From contig NZ_SKBU01000018.1 in the NCBI RefSeq assembly GCF_004337705.1, forward strand, positions 31,393 through 95,392: 64,000 nt of DNA. Reading direction: 5' to 3'. The notes beneath the pieces are model-generated. The model did no database searches. It had not been told where the DNA came from and worked only from the letters and a program-made list of their open reading frames with translations. The stretch comes from Rubrobacter taiwanensis (GTDB taxonomy: Bacteria > Actinomycetota > Rubrobacteria > Rubrobacterales > Rubrobacteraceae). Below are positions 1-9,428 of this stretch, one piece after another. Both the position numbers and the translations under genes were made by a program. How positions within the stretch are numbered: position 1 is the stretch's first letter; each line of letters opens with the position of its first letter.

Positions 1-2417
1 CGCGCGACCCTGCCGCCCCGCAGGTGCACGCCCTCGGTGCGCGGCGAGTAGACGAAGATCTCGAACATCGGCCGCGGGAGCGGGAGCTCGGGTATCCGCG
101 AGGGGTCCAGTTTGAGCGAGAGATAGGTCTTGGGCTCCCCGGCGCGGTCTTCCCGGAAGTAGTTGGTGCGCAGGGTAGCCTGAATGAGGTTCAAAAAGCT
201 CCTGAGTATGCGGTCCTCGTCCAGGCTCGCGACGTGCTCCAGAGCGGACTCTATCTCGCCCCGGAGCCGTTCGGACTCCTCCGCGGCCCGCTCCCGCCGC
301 TCCGGATCGAAGCGGGCCTCGAAGAGCTCTATCAGGAGCCGGGCGATGCGCGGATTGGCAGAAAGGGTGTCCTCCATGTAGTTCTGGCTGAAGGTGGTCT
401 CCGTCTGGCGCAGGTACTTGCAGTAGGCGCGCAGGACCGTTATCTCGCGCCAGGTGAGCCGGGCGCCGAGCACGAGCCGGTTGAAGCCGTCGCTCTCCGC
501 GGCCCCATGCCAGGTGCGGGCGAAGGCATCCTGGAAGATCTCCCGCACGCCGTCGGCCCGGAACTCGCCGTCCCCGCGGTGGATCAGACCGAAGTCGTGG
601 ATCCAGACCGGCTCCCCGCCGGCGGGTTCTATCCTGTACGGGCGCTGGTCCAGCACCTTCACGCCCATGTCCTCCAGCAGCGGCATGACTTCGGAGAGCG
701 AGATCTGGTCCCCCCGCCGGTAGAGCCGGAAGCGCAGGAAGTCTTCGGGCTCCTCCAGCCGGTGGTAGAGCCTCATGCCCAGGTCCTCCCCGGACCCCAG
801 ACTCTCCATCTGCTCGATGTCCGCCGCGGCGGTGCGGGTCAGATACTCGTCGCGGTAGCCGGGCGGGAAGGCGTTGCGGTAGCGGTTGAAGAGCTCGGTG
901 CCCCGCTCCTCGCCGAAACGCTCCACGAGCGCGCCGTAGAGGGTGTCCGGCCACTCGCGGGTGGCCTCCACTATCCTGGCTTCTATCTCGTCTATGTCGT
1001 AATCCCGGGGTGCGCCCGAGTCGGTGTAGACGATAAAGTGCAGCCGTGCCAGCACCGACTCCGAAAGGTGCACCGAGAACTCCACGCTCCGCCCGTTAAA
1101 CTCCCGCTGCAGGATCTCCTGGATCCGCTGGCGGGTCTGGGTGTTGTGGCGTTCGCGCGGCAGATAGACCAGGCAGGAGAGGAAGCGGCCGTAGGTGTCG
1201 CGCCGCACGAAGAGCCGCACCCGCTGGCGCTCCTGCAGATGGACTATGCCCAGCGCGATGTCGTAGAGCTCCTCCTCGGAGATTTGCAGGAGCTGGTCGC
1301 GCGGGAAGGTCTCGAAGACCTCCAGCAGCGCCTTCTCGTAGTGGCTGTTCGGCGGGAAGCCCGTCCGCCGCATGACGTTCTCGATCTTGCGCCGGATGAG
1401 CGGTATGTCCCGCGGGTTCATGCTGTAGGCCGCCGAGGTGTAGAGCCCCAGGAAGCGCCGCTCGCCGCAGACCTCGCCGTTCTCGTCGAACCGTTTGACA
1501 CCCACGTAGTCCAGGTACGAGGGCCGGTGCACCGGGGAGCGGGAGTTGGCCTTAGTCAGATTGAGCAGGTGCCTGGAGCGGGCCAGCCGCCGCACCTCCG
1601 GCGGCAGCTTGGCGAAGCTCCGGGATCTCGGCTCCCGGCCCTCCTGCCGCAGGATGCCCAGCCCCGTGCCCGGCACGGTGCGCAGCACATCCTCGCCGTC
1701 CTCGACGGCGAGCTCGTACTCCCGGTAGCCCAGGAAGGTGAAGTGGTGGTCGTCCAGCCACCTCAGGAAGGCGCCGACCTCGGAGACCTCCTCCCGGTCT
1801 ACCGGCGGCGGGTTCTTCTCGAACTCCTCAACGATCTCGCGGATCTTCCGGCGCATCCTGGGCCAGTCCTCGACCGCCGCCCGTACCTCGCCAAGGACGC
1901 GCTCCAAGTTCCATCGCAGCTCCTCCAGCGCCTCCGGCTCGGTGCGCCGGTTGACCTCGATGTGTATCAGGGACTCCTGAAGAGCATCCTCAGCGTCCGG
2001 CGGCAGCAGCTCCAGCAGCCTCCCCCGGCCGTCACGCCGCACCCGGACGATGGGGTGGTTCATGAAGTGGATCTCATACCCCAGACGCGTGATCTCCATG
2101 CTTGTGGAGTCCACCAGAAACGGCATGTCGTCGTTTACGATCTCGATCGCCGTGTGAGTGGACTGCCAGCCGTACTCCTCGTGCCGCGGGTTGTACACCC
2201 GCACCTTCGCCTCGCCGGGTCTCCGCTGGCGCATGAAGTTCCAATGCGCTACCGCCGCCCCGTATATGTCCACCGGCGAGCGCTCTACCAGATCCTCCTC
2301 CGCGGTCCAGCCGTAGTACTGGCGCACGAATTCCTCAACCCGCGGGGCCTGATCTTCCGGCAGCAGCTCCCGGACGCGGGCCGCTACCTTGTCTAGAATC
2401 TCTTTCTTGGTCGGCAC
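1..2417 (-). CDS. gdhB: NAD-specific glutamate dehydrogenase, large type (3' end cut by window)
   Basis: This would oxidise glutamate to 2-oxoglutarate with NAD, feeding amino-acid carbon into the TCA cycle. An open minus-strand frame runs from a GTG at 2417 off the left edge, giving about 805 residues. It matches the N-terminal, non-catalytic half of the roughly 1600-residue (180 kDa) GDH family: early stretch VPTKKEILDKV, then NDDMPFLVDS, FTFLGYREYE and YSMNPRDIPLIRRKI. The start is supported by a strong AAAGGAGG at about 2424-2431. The Rossmann catalytic domain must lie outside the window. The long open frame on the opposite strand here is a codon-bias shadow. Family call is confident; activity cannot be judged from this part. 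Confidence 0.88.
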   Translation of the reverse strand, partial: MPTKKEILDKVAARVRELLPEDQAPRVEEFVRQYYGWTAEEDLVERSPVDIYGAAVAHWNFMRQRRPGEAKVRVYNPRHEEYGWQSTHTAIEIVNDDMPFLVDSTSMEITRLGYEIHFMNHPIVRVRRDGRGRLLELLPPDAEDALQESLIHIEVNRRTEPEALEELRWNLERVLGEVRAAVEDWPRMRRKIREIVEEFEKNPPPVDREEVSEVGAFLRWLDDHHFTFLGYREYELAVEDGEDVLRTVPGTGLGILRQEGREPRSRSFAKLPPEVRRLARSRHLLNLTKANSRSPVHRPSYLDYVGVKRFDENGEVCGERRFLGLYTSAAYSMNPRDIPLIRRKIENVMRRTGFPPNSHYEKALLEVFETFPRDQLLQISEEELYDIALGIVHLQERQRVRLFVRRDTYGRFLSCLVYLPRERHNTQTRQRIQEILQREFNGRSVEFSVHLSESVLARLHFIVYTDSGAPRDYDIDEIEARIVEATREWPDTLYGALVERFGEERGTELFNRYRNAFPPGYRDEYLTRTAAADIEQMESLGSGEDLGMRLYHRLEEPEDFLRFRLYRRGDQISLSEVMPLLEDMGVKVLDQRPYRIEPAGGEPVWIHDFGLIHRGDGEFRADGVREIFQDAFARTWHGAAESDGFNRLVLGARLTWREITVLRAYCKYLRQTETTFSQNYMEDTLSANPRIARLLIELFEARFDPERRERAAEESERLRGEIESALEHVASLDEDRILRSFLNLIQATLRTNYFREDRAGEPKTYLSLKLDPSRIPELPLPRPMFEIFVYSPRTEGVHLRGGRVA

Positions 2418-2468
2418 TCTGCAAAACCTCCTTTGCGGCCCGTAGCTTATCCTCCGCGCGCCGCCGCG

Positions 2469-3749
2469 TCATCCGGCGGCGAGCCTGGCCTCCGGAGCGC
2501 CCCGTTTCTCGTCTAGCATCCCCTCCTCCGTCTGGGCCACGAGGCGGGTCCCGGTCAGGTCGCCGGTCACGTTGCACATGGTGCGCGCCATGTCCAGGAT
2601 GGCGTCTATCCCGGCCACCAGCGCGACCGCCGCGAAGGGCAGCCCGGCCTGAGTGATGGCGAGCGAGAGCATGATGAGCCCGGCCCCCGGCACGCCCGCC
2701 GTCCCGATGGAGGCCAGCACACCCACCAGCACCACGCCGAGGAGCTGCCCGAAGCCGAGCTCCACACCCGAGACGCCGGCCACGAAGACGACCGCGGCTC
2801 CGACGTAGAGCGCCGTGCCGTCCATGTTCACCGTCGCGCCGAACGGCAGGGAGAAGCCGTGAACGCCCTTCCTGACCCCCATGCTCTCCGCCGCGCGGAT
2901 GCTCACCGGCAGCGTCCCGCTGCTGGAGCGGGTGACGAAGGCGGTAAGCATCGGTTCCCTGGCCGCGAGGAAGAAGCGCCGCAGGCTCACGCCGAAGAGC
3001 AGCAGGAGCAGGGCGTAGAAGCCGATCTGAAGCGCCACGCCACCGTACACCACGCCGGTAAGCCGGGCGAGGGGGAGCAGCGCCTCGGCGCCCACCTCTC
3101 CGAGCGTCACCGCGATGAGGGCGAAGACGCCCACAGGAGCGTACTCCAACACGCCGCGCACGATGAGGAACATGACCTCCGCCCCGGCGTCGAACAGGCG
3201 GCGGGCCAGGCCGGCGAGCTCGCGCAGACGTTCGTCTGCGCTGCTCTGCATCGCGCCCAGCGCCAGCCCCACGAGAACGGCGAAGAAGATCACGGCCAGC
3301 ACGTTCCCCTCCACCATCGCCGCAAACGGGTTCTCCGGCACGATGTTCAGCAGCGTCTCGCCTATCGGGGGTGCCTCGGCGGGCTCTTCTCCGGCCGCTC
3401 CCGGCATGCTCAGCCCGCCGCCGGGCCGCACGAAGAGCGCCAGTGCTATCCCGAGCGTGATCGCAACGACGGAGGTGAGCATGTAGTAGAGAAAGACCTT
3501 GCCCCCGATCCGCCCGAGCCGCGCCGGGCCGATGGAGGAAACCCCCACCACCAGCGTGAAGAGCACCAGCGGCACGATGAGCATCTGCAAAAGCCGCAGG
3601 AAGAGATCTCCGAGCGGCTGCAGCACCTCCGCCCGCGGCCCCAGGATGAGCCCGGCCGCCGCGCCGAGCACCAGTGCGATGAAGAGCTTCCAGATCAGGG
3701 GGAAGTCGAGGTACCGCCGCAAGAGAGATCGTCTCTCCCCGGATTCCAT
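2469..3749 (-). CDS. Dicarboxylate/amino acid:cation symporter (DAACS family)
   Basis: A 426-residue membrane transporter of the GltP/DctA family, which imports glutamate, aspartate or C4-dicarboxylates with H+ or Na+. The family hallmarks are visible: the serine-rich hairpin RSSSGTLPVSI, the TM7 motif FGATVNMDGTALY, and a glycine-rich second hairpin (SIGTAGVPGAG). About eight hydrophobic segments span the length, normal for the family. I place the start at ATG 3749 because AGGAGGT lies seven bases upstream; an in-frame GTG three codons earlier overlaps that site. It sits next to the glutamate dehydrogenase gene on the same strand, which suggests uptake of the dehydrogenase's substrate, though the two are separated by about 50 bases. 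Confidence 0.9.
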   Translation of the reverse strand: MESGERRSLLRRYLDFPLIWKLFIALVLGAAAGLILGPRAEVLQPLGDLFLRLLQMLIVPLVLFTLVVGVSSIGPARLGRIGGKVFLYYMLTSVVAITLGIALALFVRPGGGLSMPGAAGEEPAEAPPIGETLLNIVPENPFAAMVEGNVLAVIFFAVLVGLALGAMQSSADERLRELAGLARRLFDAGAEVMFLIVRGVLEYAPVGVFALIAVTLGEVGAEALLPLARLTGVVYGGVALQIGFYALLLLLFGVSLRRFFLAAREPMLTAFVTRSSSGTLPVSIRAAESMGVRKGVHGFSLPFGATVNMDGTALYVGAAVVFVAGVSGVELGFGQLLGVVLVGVLASIGTAGVPGAGLIMLSLAITQAGLPFAAVALVAGIDAILDMARTMCNVTGDLTGTRLVAQTEEGMLDEKRGAPEARLAAG

Positions 3750-3790
3750 CCCCTTCACCTCCTCTCCTGCAGAGCCTCGAAACTATTGTC

Positions 3791-4222
3791 TCATATCCCC
3801 GTCCTCTCGTACCGCTCTATCCGCTCCCGCACGCGGTCCGGGACCGGGATGGCCCGTCCCTCCTCTACGCAGTAGGAAACGTAGATTATCTCGGCCTCCA
3901 GGTAGGGGCTGCCCGGCCGCTTGTCTTCGTGCGGGTAGATCTCGAATCTCGCCGTGAAGCTCTTGTTGCCCAGGCGGGGAACGGCGACGTGCACATCCAG
4001 CAGTTCGTCCAGCCGGGCGGGGCGTTTGAACTCCAGCGTAGCCCTGACGAGCGCGAACTCGAATGCATCATCCCCCACGACCAGGATACCCAGGTTTCTG
4101 AAGTACTCCGTGATGGCCACGTCGCAGTAGGTCATATAGTGGCTGTTGAAGACGATCCCCTGGCCGTCGATCTCCGAGTACCGCACCCGCAGAGTGTGGT
4201 AGAAGCGCGCCGGTTCGGCCAA
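3791..4222 (-). CDS. Acyl-CoA thioesterase, hotdog fold (4HBT family)
   Basis: A protein of about 143 residues with the single hotdog-domain layout of 4-hydroxybenzoyl-CoA-type thioesterases. The motif SEIDGQGIVFNSHYMTYCD has the usual D-x-x-G-x-x-(Y/F)-x-(N/H) active-site helix, with the Asp retained. Such enzymes hydrolyse acyl-CoAs; the substrate cannot be read from sequence. The open frame extends upstream to 4282, but a TTG at 4222 with GAGGAGG five bases before it gives the normal domain start, so I chose it; GTG 4246 is the alternative. It lies downstream of the EamA gene on the same strand and may be cotranscribed with it. Confidence 0.75.
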   Translation of the reverse strand: MAEPARFYHTLRVRYSEIDGQGIVFNSHYMTYCDVAITEYFRNLGILVVGDDAFEFALVRATLEFKRPARLDELLDVHVAVPRLGNKSFTARFEIYPHEDKRPGSPYLEAEIIYVSYCVEEGRAIPVPDRVRERIERYERTGI

Positions 4223-4278
4223 AGCTCCCTCCTCTCCCGAAGACACACATCGCCCCCAGTATAGGCGAGGGGCACACC

Positions 4279-5184
4279 TCACCCGCCCGGTGCGGACTTG
4301 CGCCGGACGGTGAGCAGCACCAGGCCGGCCAGCAGCAGCCCGCTCCCCAGCAGCGCCGGGCCGGTGAGCCGCTCGCCGAGCACGAGCACGCCCAGAAACC
4401 CCGCCGTGAGCGGCTCCGCGAGCGAGAGGGTCGCGGCGGTCGCCACCGGGATATACCCGAGCCCCCGGCCGAAGAGCAGGTACGCCACGGCCGTCGCGAC
4501 GAGCCCCAGGTGCAGGGCGACGGCCGTTCCACGGGGCTCCACCACCCAGCTCAGGTCCCCGGCCAGCAGGAACGGCGAGAGCAAGACTCCCCCGAGGCTG
4601 AAGGTAACGGCCACCACGGTGACGGAGGGGATCACGTCCAGCAGCCGCTTGCTCGCCGTGGCGTACGCCGCATAGGAGAGCCCCGCTCCGAGCGCCAGCA
4701 GAACTCCGGCGGCATCCACGGTTATCCCGCCTCCGGCCCCCACCAGAAGCCCGCAGCCGAGCACGGCCAAGACGGTCGCCGCGGCCCAGCGGGCCCCGGG
4801 ACGCTCGCCCCGGAAGAGAAAGCCGAGCAGACCCCCGAAGACCGGTGCGCTCCCGATGGCGACGATGGTACCCGCGGCCACGCCGGTGAGGGCGACGCCG
4901 TTGAAGAAGCAGATCTGGTAAGCCGCTATGGCGCCGGCGGCCACGGCGGTCGCCGGACGCGTCCAGCGGTGTCCTCCTGTGCGCAGGCTGCCGCTAAAGA
5001 AAGCGAAGGCCAGCAGAGCGGCCCCGCCGAGCGCGATCCTCACCGCCCCGACCGTCTCCGGCTCCGCACCGGCCGGGGCGAATGCCTGTGCCGTTCCGGT
5101 TGTGCCCCAGAGCACCGCAGCCGCCAGCACCAGCCAGCGGCCCGCAGCCTCGCTGGACACGCGCATACCCGCTCCCGGCATCAC
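4279..5184 (-). CDS. EamA/DMT family transporter
   Basis: A 301-residue drug/metabolite-transporter protein with ten predicted hydrophobic segments arranged as two EamA repeats. The first begins around LVLAAAVLWGTTGTAQAF and the second around DAAGVLLALGAGLSYAAYA. Family members export amino acids or other metabolites; the substrate is unknown. The GTG at 5184 is six bases after a TAGAAT -10 box (5191-5196), so the transcript is probably leaderless. That same arrangement occurs at lon, araC and mfd in this window. ATG 5181 and ATG 5166 are possible alternative starts. Confidence 0.82.
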   Translation of the reverse strand: MMPGAGMRVSSEAAGRWLVLAAAVLWGTTGTAQAFAPAGAEPETVGAVRIALGGAALLAFAFFSGSLRTGGHRWTRPATAVAAGAIAAYQICFFNGVALTGVAAGTIVAIGSAPVFGGLLGFLFRGERPGARWAAATVLAVLGCGLLVGAGGGITVDAAGVLLALGAGLSYAAYATASKRLLDVIPSVTVVAVTFSLGGVLLSPFLLAGDLSWVVEPRGTAVALHLGLVATAVAYLLFGRGLGYIPVATAATLSLAEPLTAGFLGVLVLGERLTGPALLGSGLLLAGLVLLTVRRKSAPGG

Positions 5185-5190
5185 CCGGGT

Positions 5191-5196
5191 ATTCTA
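5191..5196 (-). promoter_or_regulatory. -10 box of leaderless eamA promoter
   Basis: On the minus strand this reads TAGAAT, followed by six bases and then the GTG start codon at 5184. The spacing places transcription start at or next to the start codon. Confidence 0.5.
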
Positions 5197-5203
5197 ACGA
5201 GGA

Positions 5204-5593
5204 TCAGGGCCGGCGTTTGCCGTTGCGGGAGATCTCGGCGACGAGGTCCAGAAGCTCGTCCGGGCCGTAGGGCTTGCGCAAGATCCGGGCGGAGCCGTGA
5301 GAGCGGTCCTTCAGAGACTTCGCCTCCGGGTCCTTCTTGGCGGCCGTGAGGACGACCGGGATCCTGTTCGTCTTAGGCATCGCCTTGAGACAGTGACAGG
5401 TCTCGACGCCGTTCAGCTGCGGGATGGAGACGTCCACGATGATCAGGTCTACCCTGTGGGAGATGGCCTCCTGTATAGCCCGTCGGCCGTCCGGGACCCG
5501 GATCACCCGGTGCCCGGCTCCGGTCAGCGTAGCGGCGGCGTTCTCCAGAGCCTCTGGATCGTCGTCCGCGACCATGATGGTCATCCGCTCCAT
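5204..5593 (-). CDS. Stand-alone response regulator (receiver domain only)
   Basis: About 129 residues forming one CheY-like receiver domain. The acidic pocket is seen as MVADDDPEAL, the phospho-acceptor Asp as LIIVDVSIPQLNG, the switch Thr as VVLTAAKK and the invariant Lys as ILRKPYG. No output domain follows, so it acts through protein contacts or as a phosphate shuttle. The frame is open up to 5650, but a TATAAA -10 box at 5606-5611 lies downstream of that point, so I use ATG 5593. No histidine kinase is nearby; the partner is unknown. It is divergent from ispH across an AT-rich promoter region. Confidence 0.8.
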   Translation of the reverse strand: MERMTIMVADDDPEALENAAATLTGAGHRVIRVPDGRRAIQEAISHRVDLIIVDVSIPQLNGVETCHCLKAMPKTNRIPVVLTAAKKDPEAKSLKDRSHGSARILRKPYGPDELLDLVAEISRNGKRRP

Positions 5594-5760
5594 ACTTAGC
5601 GCGTATTTATACACCCTGGCGAGGTGAATTGCACAACCCTGGCACTTCATTTATACGCCGGGGCAGAGCGCGCTACACCCTCCAGAAACAGGAAAGACAC
5701 GGAAATTAAGATAAACTTAACCTCGGCAGATAAGAGCTAAACTCAAAAGAGGGCAAAGGC

Positions 5761-7008
5761 GTGGCACGCAAAACGGCGGACGAGAAGTACCACCGGCGCG
5801 GATTCAAGCTGCGCCGGGAGATTCAGGCGCTACTCGACCGGGACTACCGCTCGGAGATCGTGGACCACATCAGGGAGCGCGGCAACGTCCTGCAGGCGGA
5901 CGGCCTGACGCTGCGCATCGCCGATGAGTTCGGGTTCTGCTACGGCGTGGACCGGGCGGTGGACTATGCCTTCCAGACCCGGGCCAGGTTCCCGGACCGC
6001 AGGATCTTCATCACCGGGGACATGATCCACAACCAGTCCATGAACGACCGGCTGCGCGAGATGGGCATCGAGTTCCTCTCGCAGGGCTTCGACGGCCGTC
6101 CGGATGAGGCGTTCGAGCGGCTGACCCCGGAAGACGTGGTCCTGCTCCCCGCCTTCGGTGCGCCGGTGCAGTGGGTTAGGAAGCTGCGTGAGCGGGACTG
6201 TATCATCGTAGACACCACCTGCGGCTCGGTGCTCGCCGTCTGGAAGCGTGTGGCGCGCTACGCCCAGAAGGGCTTCACCAGCATCATCCACGGCAAGTAC
6301 TACCACGAGGAGACCAGAGCCACCGCCTCCCAGACCACCAGGGACGGCGGCAACGGCAAGTACCTCATCGTGCGAGACCTCCGGGAGACCGGCTACGTCA
6401 CGGAGTTCATCCGGGGCCGGATGAGCGCGGATGAGCTACGCGAGAAGCTCGGCCACGGCATGAGTCCCGGCTTCGATCCGGAGGAGGATCTGCAGCGGGT
6501 CGGCGTCGCCAACCAGACCACGATGCTCATGACCGAGACCATGCGGGTCGGCGAGGAGATCCGGCAGGCGATGGCCGACCGCTACGGCGAGGAGAACCTG
6601 GCCGAGCACTTCGAGCTCTTCGACACCATCTGTTCGGCAACCCAGGACCGTCAGGACGCCCTCTTCCGGCTGCTAAAACACCCGCTGGACGTGGTGGTGA
6701 TCGTGGGCGGGTACAACTCCTCCAACACCAACAACCTGGCGATTATCGCTGCAGAGCGCGTGCCGCGCAGCTACCACATCGCCGCGGGGACCAACATCGA
6801 GGGAGACGTCATCCGGCACAAGCCTCCGGGCACGCCGCTCGACCCGCGCCAGGAGGTCGAGGAGCGTGGCTGGCTGCCGGAGGGAGAGGTGAAGATCGGG
6901 CTCACCGCCGGAGCGTCCACCCCCAACTCCCAGATCGGGCTCGCCATAGAGCGCATCCTAAAGGCCCGGGGGCTTGCGCCGGCGGATGTCTTCGCCGCAA
7001 ATAGCTAG
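5761..7008 (+). CDS. ispH: 4-hydroxy-3-methylbut-2-enyl diphosphate reductase
   Basis: The last enzyme of the MEP pathway, an iron-sulfur protein that reduces HMBPP to IPP and DMAPP. The three cluster cysteines are present: Cys60 in DEFGFCYGVDRA, Cys154 in DTTCGSVLAVW and Cys291 in DTICSATQDRQ. SSNTNN, part of the substrate-binding loop, is also seen. At 415 residues with an N-terminal extension and internal inserts it resembles the long cyanobacterial/plastid subtype rather than the roughly 310-residue E. coli form. Start is GTG 5761. The upstream AT-rich stretch (5700-5755) should hold its promoter. Isoprenoids would feed carotenoids and quinones. Confidence 0.93.
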   Translation: MARKTADEKYHRRGFKLRREIQALLDRDYRSEIVDHIRERGNVLQADGLTLRIADEFGFCYGVDRAVDYAFQTRARFPDRRIFITGDMIHNQSMNDRLREMGIEFLSQGFDGRPDEAFERLTPEDVVLLPAFGAPVQWVRKLRERDCIIVDTTCGSVLAVWKRVARYAQKGFTSIIHGKYYHEETRATASQTTRDGGNGKYLIVRDLRETGYVTEFIRGRMSADELREKLGHGMSPGFDPEEDLQRVGVANQTTMLMTETMRVGEEIRQAMADRYGEENLAEHFELFDTICSATQDRQDALFRLLKHPLDVVVIVGGYNSSNTNNLAIIAAERVPRSYHIAAGTNIEGDVIRHKPPGTPLDPRQEVEERGWLPEGEVKIGLTAGASTPNSQIGLAIERILKARGLAPADVFAANS

Positions 7009-7021
7009 CCCCCGCCCCTGA

Positions 7022-7027
7022 TAGAAT
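7022..7027 (+). promoter_or_regulatory. -10 box of leaderless lon promoter
   Basis: TAGAAT followed by seven bases (CAGGGGT) and the lon ATG at 7035. The GGGG could act as a weak ribosome site, but the spacing suggests a leaderless or near-leaderless transcript. Confidence 0.5.
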
Positions 7028-7034
7028 CAGGGGT

Positions 7035-9428
7035 ATGGCAGAGAGCGAGAGAGACCAGAACAAGAAGTTACAGCTTCCCGTAATCCCGATCCGGGAGATG
7101 ACCCTCTTCCCCGAGATGGTTACCCCCGTGCTGGTCGGACGCCGCCCGTCCAAGGCCGCCCTGGAGGAGGTTGGGGAGGATGGCCCGATCCTGCTCGTCG
7201 CCCAGAAGGACTCTCAGGGCCCGCCCGTCCCGGAGAACATGTTCGAGTTCGGGACGACGGCCGTAATCCAGCAGATCATAAGGCTCCCCGACGGCTCGCT
7301 CAGGATACTCGTCGAGGGGCAAAAGCGCGCCCGGGTTACGGGCTGGGTGCAGACGGAGCCGTATCTGATCGCGGAGCTGGAGGAGATCGAGGAGCCCGAG
7401 CTGCCGGAGGAGCTGCCGCGGGAGCTCTCGGCGCTCATGCGCACCGTGATCCAGCAGGTGCAGCAGATGAGCGAACTGGGCGGCCAGGTGCATCCGGACC
7501 TCGTGGTTGCGGCCATGAACATAGAGGAGCCGGGCAAGCTCGCGGATCTTATCGCCAGCCAGCTCATCTCCAAGCTGGAGGACCGGCAGGAGATCCTGGA
7601 GCGGGTGGACTACGCCGGGCGGCTGGAGCGCGTAAGCGTCGCCCTCTCGGAGGAGCTGGAGGTCCTGAAGCTGCGCAGCCAGGTGCAGCACCGGCTGCAG
7701 GAGCAGATGCAGAAGGGCCAGCGGGAGATGCTCCTGCGCGAGCAGCTCGCCGCCATCCAGCGCGAGCTGGGCATCATGGACGAGCGCAGCGAGGAGATTG
7801 AGGAGCTCCGGCGGCAGATAGAGGCCGCCGGGATGCCGGAAGAGGTGAAGAAGAAGGCGGAGAAGGAGCTGGACCGCTACCGCAGGCTGAACCCGGCCTC
7901 CGCCGAAACGGGTGTGATCCGCACCTACCTGGACTGGATGACGAGCCTGCCCTGGAGCAAGTCCACCGAGGACCGTCTGGACCTCGAAGAGGCCCAGAAG
8001 CTGCTGGACGCCGATCACTACGGGCTCGAAGAGGTCAAGGACCGCATCCTGGAACACCTGGCGGTGCGCAAACTGGCCCGAAAAGAGCGCAGCAGCATCC
8101 TCTGCTTCGTCGGGCCGCCGGGAACCGGGAAGACCTCCATCGGCCGGGCCATCGCGGACGCTCTGGGACGCAGATTCGCCCGCATCTCTTTGGGCGGCAT
8201 CCGGGACGAGGCTGAGATAAGGGGCCACCGCCGCACCTATGTGGGCGCGATGCCGGGCCGCATAATCCAGGCCATAAACAACGCCGGGACGCGCAACCCG
8301 GTCCTGATGCTGGACGAGATAGACAAGGTAGGCGCGGACTTCCGGGGCGACCCGTCCTCCGCCCTGCTGGAGGCTCTGGACCCGGAGCAGAATCACGCTT
8401 TCAGCGACCACTACCTGGAGGTGCCCTTCGACCTCTCGGACGTGCTCTTCATCGCGACGGCCAACGTGCTGGAGACAATCCCGCCGGCGCTCCGGGACCG
8501 GATGGAGGTCATCCGCTACTCAGGCTACACCGAGGACGAGAAGACCGAGATCGCGCTCAGGCACCTGATCCCGAAGCAGATCGAGGCCCACGGGCTGCCC
8601 GAGGGCTCGCTGAAGATAACCGAGGACGCCATCCGGCGCATCTTGCGCCGTTATACCCGCGAGGCCGGCGTGCGCAACCTGGAGCGCACCATCGCCACGC
8701 TCTGCCGGAAGGTCGCACGCAGGATAGTGGACTCCGGGGACGGAGGCGTCTCGGTCACCATAACCGGGGACGACCTGGAGGAGTACCTGGGGCCGCCGCG
8801 CTTCCGCTACGGCGTGACCGAGGAGAAGGACGAGATCGGGGTCGCCACGGGGCTGGCCTGGACTCAGGTTGGCGGCGACATCCTGTTCATCGAAGCGACG
8901 ACGATGCCCGGCAAGGGCTCGCTAACGCTCACCGGGCAGCTCGGGCAGGTGATGAAGGAGTCGGCGCAGGCGGCGATGAGCTACTGCCGGGCGAACGCCC
9001 GGCAGCTCGGCATAGAGCCCGAGGACATCTCCAGGCAAGACGTGCACATCCACGTCCCCGAGGGAGCGGTGCCAAAGGACGGCCCCTCGGCCGGTCTGGC
9101 CATGACGGTGGCCCTCATCTCGGCGCTCACGGGCCGGCCCGCAAAGCGGCAGGTGGCGATGACCGGTGAGATCACGCTGCGCGGAAGGGTTCTGCCCGTC
9201 GGAGGTATCAAGGAGAAGGTGCTCGCGGCCCACCGCGCGGGGGTCAGGACCGTAATCCTGCCGGAGGAGAACCGCAAGGATCTCGTCAAGATCCCGGAGA
9301 ACGTCCGGGACGAACTCGAGTTCGTCTTCGCCGAGCGTATCTCAGACGCCACGAAGGTGGCACTCGGCCGCCGGAGAAGGAAGAAGCCGTCCCGGCCGGA
9401 GAAGGAGCCGGCCGGGACGGCCCTCTAG
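7035..9428 (+). CDS. lon: ATP-dependent Lon protease
   Basis: A 797-residue cytosolic AAA+ serine protease that degrades damaged and regulatory proteins. The N domain begins PVIPIREMTLFPEMV; a coiled-coil region follows (about 200-290); the AAA+ module has Walker A GPPGTGKT near residue 360 and Walker B PVLMLDEIDK. The catalytic dyad is Ser685 in PKDGPSAGLAMT and Lys728 in GGIKEKVLAAHRAG, spaced 43 residues apart as in E. coli Lon. Length and order are typical of bacterial LonA. The final codons encode a 13-bp GC-rich stem that may be the transcription terminator. The stop overlaps the 3' end of the convergent gene. Confidence 0.97.
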   Translation: MAESERDQNKKLQLPVIPIREMTLFPEMVTPVLVGRRPSKAALEEVGEDGPILLVAQKDSQGPPVPENMFEFGTTAVIQQIIRLPDGSLRILVEGQKRARVTGWVQTEPYLIAELEEIEEPELPEELPRELSALMRTVIQQVQQMSELGGQVHPDLVVAAMNIEEPGKLADLIASQLISKLEDRQEILERVDYAGRLERVSVALSEELEVLKLRSQVQHRLQEQMQKGQREMLLREQLAAIQRELGIMDERSEEIEELRRQIEAAGMPEEVKKKAEKELDRYRRLNPASAETGVIRTYLDWMTSLPWSKSTEDRLDLEEAQKLLDADHYGLEEVKDRILEHLAVRKLARKERSSILCFVGPPGTGKTSIGRAIADALGRRFARISLGGIRDEAEIRGHRRTYVGAMPGRIIQAINNAGTRNPVLMLDEIDKVGADFRGDPSSALLEALDPEQNHAFSDHYLEVPFDLSDVLFIATANVLETIPPALRDRMEVIRYSGYTEDEKTEIALRHLIPKQIEAHGLPEGSLKITEDAIRRILRRYTREAGVRNLERTIATLCRKVARRIVDSGDGGVSVTITGDDLEEYLGPPRFRYGVTEEKDEIGVATGLAWTQVGGDILFIEATTMPGKGSLTLTGQLGQVMKESAQAAMSYCRANARQLGIEPEDISRQDVHIHVPEGAVPKDGPSAGLAMTVALISALTGRPAKRQVAMTGEITLRGRVLPVGGIKEKVLAAHRAGVRTVILPEENRKDLVKIPENVRDELEFVFAERISDATKVALGRRRRKKPSRPEKEPAGTAL
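9387..9420. terminator. Terminator-like hairpin inside the end of lon
   Basis: Perfect 13-bp inverted repeat (9387-9399 and 9408-9420) with an 8-base loop, lying within the last codons of lon and just before the convergent gene's stop. It has no long T tract. It could end transcription in both directions. Confidence 0.5.

Noticed and set aside
24..2396. A 790-codon open frame on the plus strand
   Set aside because: It is the antisense of the glutamate dehydrogenase gene, whose minus-strand translation matches a known family. High GC keeps the opposite frame open.
2859..3875. Long plus-strand frame opposite the DAACS transporter
   Set aside because: Low-complexity His/Arg/Glu-rich translation with no family likeness; the minus strand encodes a clear transporter.
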